Shown here in pieces: positions 52,819 through 60,595 of a DNA stretch of 64,000 bases. The stretch spans positions 3,303,588-3,367,587 of the forward strand of contig NZ_CP062788.1 of the NCBI RefSeq assembly GCF_025136295.1, in the 5' to 3' direction. The translations under genes and the position numbers were made by a program. A model generated the notes under the pieces. The model was given only the letters and a program-made list of their open reading frames with translations, ran no database searches and was not told where the DNA came from. Position 1 is the first letter of the stretch. Each line of letters starts with the position of its first letter. The DNA is from Aestuariispira ectoiniformans (GTDB taxonomy: Bacteria > Pseudomonadota > Alphaproteobacteria > UBA8366 > Aestuariispiraceae).

Positions 52819-55329
52819 TTAATAGAGGCCGCGGCGACTGCCGGTCTGGCCACGCAAGGGCCGGCCTTCCTCACCGTCACCGGTCAGATCGACATCACTG
52901 CCATCGATAATCGTCGCCGATCCGTTGGGCTTCGGTTCCGTACCCGGCTTGAAGGCCTCGACAATCACCTTGTTGCTGCCGGGACCGGCCAGTTTCCCTG
53001 TCTCGGCGTCAATACGAACCATCTGGATGCCCGGCGGTGTCCGGAACGGAATGGACGGCTGATCTTTCAGGGCCTCGGTGAAGAAAGCCTTGATCACGGG
53101 AGCCGCAACGGAAGAGCCGGTTTCCTGCCCGCCCCAGGGCTGACGCCCCAGCGAAATCGGATTGTCAAAGCCCACATAGGTCCCTACCACAAGGTCCGGG
53201 GTGACCCCCATGAACCAGGCGTCCCGGCTGTCATTGGTGGTACCGGTCTTACCGGCAAGCGGCCGACCGAGTGACCGCAGGCGACGACCCGTTCCGCGCT
53301 TAACAACGCCTTCCATCATGGTGATGACCTGATAGGTGCTGGCGGAATCTGCAATCTGCTTGCGGACATCCGGCAGGACCGGCACGTCCTGCCCGTTATA
53401 GGCGACATTCTGACAGCCAATGCAGGGACGCTCGTCATGTTTGAAAATGGTCTTGCCATGGCGGTCCTGGATCTGGTCGACCAGGGTCGCGGTCAGTTCC
53501 TTACCCCCATTGTCGATCATACCATAGGCGGCCACCATATCGATCAGCCTCACCTCACCAGCACCCAATGAATAGGAAAGCTGGGGCGGCATATTTTCAA
53601 TCAGATGGAAGCGGCGCGCCGTAGCCGCCACCTTCTCAATCCCCACGGCCTTGGCGAGACGGACGGTCATCAGGTTACGTGATTTCTCAATCCCGATACG
53701 CATCGGGCTGGGGCCATAGAATTTTTTGGAATAGTTGGCGGGCTTCCATTTCGGCAGCCCCGGCCCCTGATCCATAACAAACGGCGCGTCCAAAATCATG
53801 GTCGCGGGCGTAAAGCCGTTTTCCAGTGCAGTCAGATAGACGAAGGGTTTGAAGGAAGACCCCGGCTGACGCTTTGCCTGGGTTGCGCGGTTGAACTGGC
53901 TGCGTTCATAGGACCAGCCGCCAACCATCGCCAGCACCCGGCCCGTATGCGGGTCCATCGCCAAAATCGCGCCGTTCACTTCCGGCACCTGACGCAGGGC
54001 ATAGGTTCCTTCCGGATATTCAATGGGGTCCGCGCCCTTTTTGGGCGGCGGGCCAAGTTTGACCGGTTCCACCAGCACCACGTCACCGACCGAAAGCGCA
54101 TCCGATACATGCTTCAAGCTGCTGCCAACGCGCTGGTTCTTTTTCGGCTTGCGGGCCCAACGCATCTCCGCGAAGGGAATGGTACCAACCGATTCATCGG
54201 CCAGGCCGATTTCCGCCTTGGCATTATGGACCTTCAGCACAACGGCCAAAGACCAGCCCCGCACGCCCTTGGGCATGGGAACCTCACGCAAGGCATCGAT
54301 CCAGTTACCGTCAGTCTCAATCGTGGTCACCGGCCCCCGGAAACCGTGGCGGCGGTCATATTGTTCCAACCCCTGACGCAGGGCATGGATGGCCATGGTC
54401 TGCAATTTCGGGCTGATGGTCGTACGCACGGACAGCCCGCCTTCGGTCACCCCGTCCGGACCATAGCGGTCAGTCAGTTCCCGGCGCACCTCTTCCACAA
54501 AATAGTTGGCGTCGTTGAAATAGGAATAAGAGCCGGTCAGGCTGGTATTCAACGCAACCACCTTCAATGGCTGCATCCGCGCCTCACCGGCCTCCGCACG
54601 CGTGATGAAACCTTCTTCGGCCATGCGGTCGATCACCCAGTTACGGCGTGCGATTGCCTCGTCATGCCGGCGGATCGGGTGGTAATTCGATGGCGCCTTG
54701 GGCAATGCGGCCAGATAGGCCGACTCCGCAATGGTCAACTCGTCCAGCGACTTGCCAAAATAGTTCAACGCCGCTGCCGCAACACCGAAGGAGCCATACC
54801 CGAGGTAAATCTCGTTGGCGTAAAGCTCCATGATCCGATCTTTGCTGAGCGCGCTCTCGATCCGGAAGGCCAGAATCGCCTCCTTGATCTTACGGTCCAG
54901 CGTCGCCTCATTGGTCAGCAGAAAGTTCTTCGCCACCTGCTGGGTAATGGTGGAGGCACCGATCAGGCGGCGGCCTTTCACGTAGTAGACGATATTGGTC
55001 GCAACCGCACGCGCCAGCGCAATGGGGTCCACGCCATGGTGCCGGTAGAAATTCTGGTCCTCGGCCGCCACAAAGGCATTGGTCACCCGCCGGGGGATGG
55101 CCGAAATCGGAACAAAAACGCGCTTTTCGCGGGCATATTCGGCGATCAACTGGCCGTCACCTGCATGCACACGGGTCACGGTCGGCGGGTTATAATCCGC
55201 CAATTGCTTATAATCCGGCAGTTCGCGCCCGTAGTGCCACAGCAAATAGACGCCGCCTGCGGCGCCGACAATTGCGAAAAGGATTATGATGGAAAACAGA
55301 TAAAGGAAGAACTTCAACAATAACCGCAT
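52819..55329 (-). CDS. mrcA: Penicillin-binding protein 1A (bifunctional class A PBP)
   Basis: 836 residues. Membrane anchor at about 6-30. The GT51 glycosyltransferase domain has AFVAAEDQNFYRHHGVD (catalytic Glu) and GASTITQQVAKNFLL. An OB-like insert (about 330-425) follows, typical of PBP1A. The transpeptidase domain has SxxK in PGSSFKPFVYL, SxN in IEKSRNLMTVRL and KTGT in LAGKTGTTNDSRDAWFMG. It makes and crosslinks peptidoglycan at the inner membrane. Its closeness to prfB and amiC is a common alphaproteobacterial neighbourhood. Confidence 0.96.
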   Translation of the reverse strand: MRLLLKFFLYLFSIIILFAIVGAAGGVYLLWHYGRELPDYKQLADYNPPTVTRVHAGDGQLIAEYAREKRVFVPISAIPRRVTNAFVAAEDQNFYRHHGVDPIALARAVATNIVYYVKGRRLIGASTITQQVAKNFLLTNEATLDRKIKEAILAFRIESALSKDRIMELYANEIYLGYGSFGVAAAALNYFGKSLDELTIAESAYLAALPKAPSNYHPIRRHDEAIARRNWVIDRMAEEGFITRAEAGEARMQPLKVVALNTSLTGSYSYFNDANYFVEEVRRELTDRYGPDGVTEGGLSVRTTISPKLQTMAIHALRQGLEQYDRRHGFRGPVTTIETDGNWIDALREVPMPKGVRGWSLAVVLKVHNAKAEIGLADESVGTIPFAEMRWARKPKKNQRVGSSLKHVSDALSVGDVVLVEPVKLGPPPKKGADPIEYPEGTYALRQVPEVNGAILAMDPHTGRVLAMVGGWSYERSQFNRATQAKRQPGSSFKPFVYLTALENGFTPATMILDAPFVMDQGPGLPKWKPANYSKKFYGPSPMRIGIEKSRNLMTVRLAKAVGIEKVAATARRFHLIENMPPQLSYSLGAGEVRLIDMVAAYGMIDNGGKELTATLVDQIQDRHGKTIFKHDERPCIGCQNVAYNGQDVPVLPDVRKQIADSASTYQVITMMEGVVKRGTGRRLRSLGRPLAGKTGTTNDSRDAWFMGVTPDLVVGTYVGFDNPISLGRQPWGGQETGSSVAAPVIKAFFTEALKDQPSIPFRTPPGIQMVRIDAETGKLAGPGSNKVIVEAFKPGTEPKPNGSATIIDGSDVDLTGDGEEGRPLRGQTGSRRGLY

Positions 55330-55457
55330 TTGTGCGCGCTTTTCTAATCACTAACCGACTTATAGTTATGCCATTAATGAAAGACTGTGACCAGTTTATG
55401 GCACCGAAAATTCCCAAGTGACGCCAAAATGCTACATTACTGAAATCTGTTTGACGC

Positions 55458-55486
55458 TTGACCCGCCGGAATTATCAATTCTAACT
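55458..55486 (+). promoter_or_regulatory. Candidate promoter of the GGDEF gene
   Basis: TTGACC (55458-55463), 17 bases, CTAACT (55481-55486), about 75 bases upstream of the start. The -10 match is imperfect. Confidence 0.35.
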
Positions 55487-55559
55487 AGGCCCGTGGGTAG
55501 GAGCGGTAAGAACCGCAAACAGAGCAAAGACAACTAGCTGAAATCGGTTACAGCTTCTT

Positions 55560-56753
55560 ATGGGCGCCAGTCATCTCATCTCACTAAACATTGCCGTGTT
55601 GGGCTTTATCGGGGCCGTTCTGTTTGTATTGTGGAACCACGACAAACGCCAGAAAACGGCCCTGTACTGGGCCGTTGCGCTGACCCTTGTGGCAATACAC
55701 TGGGTGGTAAACCTGTATCGGGGAGAATGGTCCGATACGCTTGTCGTTCTGCTTAACAACCCCCTTGTAAGCCTTGCTGTATCACTGACAGTTTGTGCAA
55801 CCTACATACGGGTGGACAGGCAACCGCCATGGGCATTGCTTGCAGTCGGCTGGTTCGCAACAATCCTGCCGTTATGCTGGTACCAGCTTGTTACCCCTCA
55901 TACCGGCGTTCGCATACTGATCGTCTCGACATCTTACGTTCTGCATTTCGTCTGGGCTGGTTTTATCTCGCTAAGGTATGGGCCACACCGCCATAATGCG
56001 GATATCCTGATGAGCCTGTGTCTCGTCGCTCTGGCCTTTCTTTGTGCAATGCGGGTGGGGTTTCTTATCCATGCCGGAATCCCGAACGCATTGGACCATC
56101 GCGATCCTTTTGTCGCCTCGATAATTCTGGTCGCGATCCCCAGTGTTTTTGTCGGATGTGGTCTTTTTGTCGTTCTGGCCATCGGCCTTGACCTGATGGA
56201 AGAACTCCGCAACGTGGCGGAACGGGATCCCCTGACAAATACCCTGAACCGCCGGGGTTTCATGGCTCGCGCAAATCAGGAACTGCAGCGCGCCCAACGC
56301 CACAACCGTCCGCTGGCAATGATTGCCGGGGACCTTGATTTCTTCAAGCAGGTAAATGACAGATTCGGTCATGCCGCAGGCGACCAGGCAATCGTCACCT
56401 TTGCGGATATTCTGCAAGCAGCCTGCCGGGAAATTGACATTGTCGGGCGACTGGGCGGTGAGGAATTTTTTGTCCTGCTGCCCGACACCAAAGACGAACA
56501 GGCCCGTGATATTGCCGAACGTGTCCGTGCGTTATACGAAGGCGCGAAATTCGACGATGGTTTGATAAATCACACGCTGACGGCCAGTTTTGGTGTCGCC
56601 GAAATGCGCACGAGTGATCAGGAAGTCGGTCAATTGTTGAGTCGCGCCGACAAGGCCCTCTATCAGGCCAAGGAAAACGGTCGAAATCAGGTGATCGTGG
56701 CGAAGAAAACACAGCCCGAGATGGTCACCAACAAGGCCCTTTCCGTCGCCTGA
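55560..56753 (+). CDS. Membrane-bound diguanylate cyclase
   Basis: 397 residues. About six or seven helices fill residues 5-215. The GGDEF domain (about 220-385) starts RDPLTNTLNRRGF, has the metal/substrate Asp in AGDLDFFKQVND and the active loop GGEEF at 299-303. An RxxD product-inhibition site (R290-E-I-D293) sits exactly five residues upstream, so feedback by c-di-GMP is expected. It is intact and probably active. The start has no strong ribosome site. It stands alone between mrcA and the proline dehydrogenase gene. Confidence 0.93.
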   Translation: MGASHLISLNIAVLGFIGAVLFVLWNHDKRQKTALYWAVALTLVAIHWVVNLYRGEWSDTLVVLLNNPLVSLAVSLTVCATYIRVDRQPPWALLAVGWFATILPLCWYQLVTPHTGVRILIVSTSYVLHFVWAGFISLRYGPHRHNADILMSLCLVALAFLCAMRVGFLIHAGIPNALDHRDPFVASIILVAIPSVFVGCGLFVVLAIGLDLMEELRNVAERDPLTNTLNRRGFMARANQELQRAQRHNRPLAMIAGDLDFFKQVNDRFGHAAGDQAIVTFADILQAACREIDIVGRLGGEEFFVLLPDTKDEQARDIAERVRALYEGAKFDDGLINHTLTASFGVAEMRTSDQEVGQLLSRADKALYQAKENGRNQVIVAKKTQPEMVTNKALSVA

Positions 56754-56762
56754 CCAGCCCTG

Positions 56763-57719
56763 TCACCGCCCGATCAGCCCGCGCAGCAGCAGGAATAAAC
56801 TGCGCGGGTTTTCGCCGATCCGGCGCATCGCATAAGGCCACCAGTCCTCTCCAAAAGGCAGATAGAGCCGGATGGCTTCCCCGCTGGCGGCCAGCTGACG
56901 CGCCACGTCGTCGCGTGCGCCATAGAGCATCTCAAATCCGTAATCGCCCTGCCGCCAGCCATTCTCCCGTGCACATTCGATGGCATAGGCGTGAAGGCGA
57001 TGGTCATGGGTGGCGAAAACAGGACTGAAACCGCTCTTACGCGCTTTGCTGCTCAGCATCAGGTCAATCAGCGATCGGTAATTCTCCTTGATTTCGCCTT
57101 GGCTGACGTAGCCAATATCCGGCCCCGCAACAAAGGCCCCCTTCACCAGTCTCACGGTGGCCCCCTGCCCTATCATCGCCTCCACGTCCCTACGGCTGCG
57201 TTTGAGGTAGGCCTGCAGGGTAAGCGCCATTTGGCGGCCCTGTGCGGTCAACCGGTCATGCAGGGCAATCGTCCTCTCTGTGACGCTGGAATCTTCCATG
57301 TCCAACATCAGGCAGTGGGAACCAGCCCCGCCCTGAATCGTTTCCGACATATGATCCGCCAGTCGCTCAATCCTTTCGCAACCGGCATCCCAGTCGATGG
57401 AACAACCCAGTTGTGTGGGGTCGACAGAAACGTGAACATCCAGGCCGTTCGCGGCAAAGGCCTCGATCACAGCCCGCTTCGCATCCAGATTTTCCCGAAC
57501 CTTATCTTCGGTATCGACATATTCCCCCAGATAGAAGGCTGAACAGTCTATCCCTTCCGCCTTCAGTCGCTTGGCGCAGCGGACCGCCGACATTACGTCG
57601 TCCCCCGCGACATAGCGGCGGGCCAACCCCGATGTCGACCGACGTCCCTGCATCACCCTTTTACATCGATTCGATCTCGCCAATGCGATCATTGTCGCCT
57701 GCCAGAGCTGCCGGTACAT
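56763..57719 (-). CDS. Proline dehydrogenase (monofunctional, FAD-dependent)
   Basis: 318 residues, the size of the short bacterial PRODH barrel. GSHCLMLDMEDSSVTERT, VRLVKGAFVAGPDIGY (FAD lysine region) and VFATHDHRLHAYA mark successive strands. The substrate-binding Arg pair is in LPFGEDWWPYAMRRIGENP, the family signature. It oxidises proline to pyrroline-5-carboxylate and passes electrons to quinone. A GGAGG site supports ATG 57719. No P5C dehydrogenase is adjacent. It is divergent from an AraC regulator, a likely controller. Confidence 0.92.
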   Translation of the reverse strand: MYRQLWQATMIALARSNRCKRVMQGRRSTSGLARRYVAGDDVMSAVRCAKRLKAEGIDCSAFYLGEYVDTEDKVRENLDAKRAVIEAFAANGLDVHVSVDPTQLGCSIDWDAGCERIERLADHMSETIQGGAGSHCLMLDMEDSSVTERTIALHDRLTAQGRQMALTLQAYLKRSRRDVEAMIGQGATVRLVKGAFVAGPDIGYVSQGEIKENYRSLIDLMLSSKARKSGFSPVFATHDHRLHAYAIECARENGWRQGDYGFEMLYGARDDVARQLAASGEAIRLYLPFGEDWWPYAMRRIGENPRSLFLLLRGLIGR

Positions 57720-57859
57720 TGGATGCCTCCTTACCTGTCGTCACATCTCAGGCAGCATTCACTAGGCAAGGAAGGGCGTGCCGTCTTGAACGATATTGCC
57801 TCCGACGCCTGCAAAGGCGTAAAACCAGGCATTATCGCCAGCCCCTTGAGAGCATGCCT

Positions 57860-58684
57860 ATGTCAGACATGGAATTCAGACGTCCAGCGAACCTGCCCTA
57901 TCTGGAATGCCGTTATGCGCATGACAGCAAGGCCCGCTATGGCGCACATTCCCATCTGACCGTATCCCTCGGCATCGTGGAATCAGGTGAATCCATCGTC
58001 ACTGTGGAGCAGGACGCCTTTCACGTCCAGGCAGGCCAAGTGGTCCTGTTCGACGCCGGACAGGTACACGCCTGCAACCCGGCCCCCGACCAGACCTGGA
58101 GCTATCACATGCTCTATTTCGATAAGTCCTGGTGGGTTGCTATCATGCGTGAACTGACCGGCGGGGACTGCGCCAACGTCACCACGGCACACCCAGACTG
58201 TGAGCCGCAATTGGTCCAGGATTTAATTGAGATAAACAAGGCCCTGATCACAGCCCCGGATGAAAGAATGGCAGAGCTGGAACTGAACCTGATCAGCCTT
58301 CTCAATCGGCTGGCCTCCTGCCTCCAATCGCAGAATGCTCCCCTGCACAGGCAACCATCGCCACCCGCATGGTTTGATGAAGTCAGGGATATTCTGGAGA
58401 CACGATATAGAGAACCCGTCACTCTGGAAGACCTGTGCCGCCGGGCGAAAGTAACCAAGGGCCCCTTAATACGGCAGTTCAAACGCCATGCAGGCCTCAC
58501 GCCCTATGCCTTTTTGCAGAATGTCCGCATCACTCATGCCAGAGAGCGATTGGCCGAAGGGGCCGTCATCGCCGATGTCGCACAGGAATTGGGTTTTTCC
58601 GATCAGAGCCACCTGAACAGGCTTTTCAAGCGGCTGGTGGCCAGCACGCCCGGTCACTATCGTAACGACCTGGCCCGTGCTTGA
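57860..58684 (+). CDS. AraC-family transcriptional regulator
   Basis: 274 residues from ATG 57860, placed by a GAGAG site; an ATG two codons earlier is too close to it. An N-terminal cupin (HSHLTVSLGIVESGESIVTVEQDAFHVQAGQVVLFDAGQVHAC) binds an effector. Two C-terminal helix-turn-helix units follow (VTLEDLCRRAKVTKGPLIRQFKRHAGLTPYAFL and IADVAQELGFSDQSHLNRLFKR), with PGHYR at the end. It probably activates the divergent proline dehydrogenase; an amino-acid effector is inferred. Confidence 0.88.
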   Translation: MSDMEFRRPANLPYLECRYAHDSKARYGAHSHLTVSLGIVESGESIVTVEQDAFHVQAGQVVLFDAGQVHACNPAPDQTWSYHMLYFDKSWWVAIMRELTGGDCANVTTAHPDCEPQLVQDLIEINKALITAPDERMAELELNLISLLNRLASCLQSQNAPLHRQPSPPAWFDEVRDILETRYREPVTLEDLCRRAKVTKGPLIRQFKRHAGLTPYAFLQNVRITHARERLAEGAVIADVAQELGFSDQSHLNRLFKRLVASTPGHYRNDLARA

Positions 58685-58691
58685 CGGAACC

Positions 58692-59909
58692 TCAGGAACG
58701 GCTGAGCCGCTGTTGCCGGTCAAAGAAGGCATCGACTGCCCGCAACAACGCCGTACCGATACGCTTGTGCTGTGCCGGGCTGTTCAGCAGTTTTTCATCC
58801 TTGCGGTTCGACAGGTATCCCATCTCGATCAAAACCGACGGCACGGTTGGTGATTTCAACACGGCAAAACCTGCGAAGCGATGGGTATTGCGCAACAGGG
58901 CGATTTCCTTGCCCAGGTCTTTCACTGCCATTTCCGCGAAATGCCAGCTTTGTTCCATGGTGGCCCGCTGTTCAAAGTCCAGCAGGGTACGTGCGACAAC
59001 CTTGTCATACCCTTTCAGGTCAACGCCGACGATCAGGTCGGACTTGTTTTCATTGGCCGCCAGTTTCGCCGCCTCCACGTCCGAGGCCTTTTCCGACAAC
59101 GTATAGATGGACGCGCCGCGCACGCTCTTTCGTTCGATCTTGTCCGCATGAAGCGAGATAAAGAGGCTGGCCTTCGAATCTTCGGCAATCTGATAGCGTT
59201 TGCGAAGCGGGATGTAGAAATCCTTGTCCCGCGTCAGCAACACACGGTAACGGCCTGATGCCTCAAGCTTTTTTTTCACCGCCTTGGCAACCGCCAGCGT
59301 CACTTTCTTCTCATATGTCCCACGGCCGCCGATCGCACCCGGGTCCGGGCCGCCGTGACCGGGGTCGATAACCACCAGCGGTTTCTGCTGCACGGATGGT
59401 GCGGGCGTCGCGACCTCTGCAGCCGGATCAACATCGTCCAGTTTCGCCACGTAAGTGGACCAGCTTTTGGAACTGACCTTGCGGTTACTGCCCGCAAAGG
59501 CGTCTGCGGTAACCGGCTTGAGATCAAGCACCAGTCGTGCGCCGCTATCGCCTTTCGGCGGCAGGAAGAAGTGCTTTTGAATAGAAACGGCCTTTTGCGC
59601 GTCGATAACGATTCGGCTGACACCGGGCCTGAAAAGGCCATAGCGATAGCCTTTGACCAGCCCCGTTCCCTTGCCGTCATGCCCTTTCCAGTCAAGTTCC
59701 GGCATGTCGATCACCACGCGGTACGGGTTGGCAAGGGTAAAGACCTGATAGGCGGTTACCTTGTCCATTTCCACCACGAAACGGGTGTAGTCGCTATGTG
59801 CGCCGATTCGAACATCCTTCACCTGGCCGACCGGCGCCGCGGCAACGGTAAATCCCGCCATTGCCCAGACAATCAACGCAATCAGACCAGTCAAGAGCTG
59901 TCGCAACAT
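58692..59909 (-). CDS. amiC: N-acetylmuramoyl-L-alanine amidase (AmiC-like)
   Basis: 405 residues from ATG 59909, which is preceded by AGAGG at good spacing; upstream in-frame starts lack a site. Signal peptide (about 1-24, GFTVAAA-PV). An AMIN domain (about 28-130) directs the enzyme to the septum. The Amidase_3 domain starts VVIDPGHGGPDPGAIG and its zinc ligands and catalytic residues are His in DPGHGG, Glu in GTYEKKVTL, His in SLHADK and Glu in VLIEMGYLSN. It splits septal peptidoglycan during cell separation. It is divergent from rne over a long gap, a common alphaproteobacterial arrangement. Confidence 0.93.
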   Translation of the reverse strand: MLRQLLTGLIALIVWAMAGFTVAAAPVGQVKDVRIGAHSDYTRFVVEMDKVTAYQVFTLANPYRVVIDMPELDWKGHDGKGTGLVKGYRYGLFRPGVSRIVIDAQKAVSIQKHFFLPPKGDSGARLVLDLKPVTADAFAGSNRKVSSKSWSTYVAKLDDVDPAAEVATPAPSVQQKPLVVIDPGHGGPDPGAIGGRGTYEKKVTLAVAKAVKKKLEASGRYRVLLTRDKDFYIPLRKRYQIAEDSKASLFISLHADKIERKSVRGASIYTLSEKASDVEAAKLAANENKSDLIVGVDLKGYDKVVARTLLDFEQRATMEQSWHFAEMAVKDLGKEIALLRNTHRFAGFAVLKSPTVPSVLIEMGYLSNRKDEKLLNSPAQHKRIGTALLRAVDAFFDRQQRLSRS

Positions 59910-60595
59910 CCAAAGACCTCTGCTCATATGGCCACAGACATTAGTAGCTTTAACCATACGGAACACTATATATACCACAAATGTAGGGCAACAGCCCATT
60001 TCCAAGAATTCAAACTCCGACCGGTACAGGGCGTAAATGTGGCAATCTTTCAATCTCTTTGCGGTTCCTATCAAAAAAAAACTTCTGAAACACGAAAAGC
60101 GATTGTTATTTCCCGGCGGACAGGATTAATTAAGGGTTGCGAAAGAAGGTTTCGTATCGGGGAAACTGTTTGCATTCCCTCCACTTGCCAATCCCCGGCA
60201 GGACGAATGTGACGTTTCTCTGAAGACGACGGTGTTTTCACTTTTCCGTCCGGACGGCCGGTATTCAAGCCAGGCGCCGCGGACGAAAACGCCAAACTCA
60301 GGAACCGGACCGCATATGGGACATCCAGGCGGGACGGACAGTTTTTTAATCAGACTGATCAGGACATCTGTACAGTTTATGTTGGTAACGAGAAGTCAGA
60401 TAAACCGAAAGGCCGAGGCGTTGGCCGCCGTGGCGCAAGTTGCGCCGGCGCGTCACACTGTTGTCCGTCGTGTATTAGCGCGGCGGGCAAACAGTTTGCC
60501 CGGTTTCCGGTTGCTTGACTTCGCAGCACATAGAAACCCTGACGGGTTTGCTGCTGGGCTGCAGCAGTGGACCGCACAGGGCGGAGAGTATTTGT
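59910..60595. other. Long amiC-rne intergenic region (686 bases)
   Basis: No convincing gene. The right half is the likely rne leader with several stable hairpins (listed separately). The left half is AT-richer and should hold the divergent promoters; I could not identify clear -35/-10 pairs. Short reading frames here lack ribosome sites and recognisable products. Confidence 0.6.
60432..60567 (+). promoter_or_regulatory. Structured 5' leader of rne
   Basis: Four successive inverted repeats precede the start codon: GGCGCAA-G-TTGCGCC (60432-60446), CGGGCAAAC-A-GTTTGCCCG (60484-60502), AAACCC-TGAC-GGGTTT (60534-60549) and CTGCTG-GGCTG-CAGCAG (60551-60567). RNase E autoregulates through its long structured 5' UTR in gammaproteobacteria. 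The same role here is inferred. Confidence 0.5.

Noticed and set aside
57413-57859. Upstream extension of the AraC regulator (total 423 codons)
   Set aside because: The extension overlaps the proline dehydrogenase coding region on the other strand and has no conserved sequence. A ribosome site supports ATG 57860.
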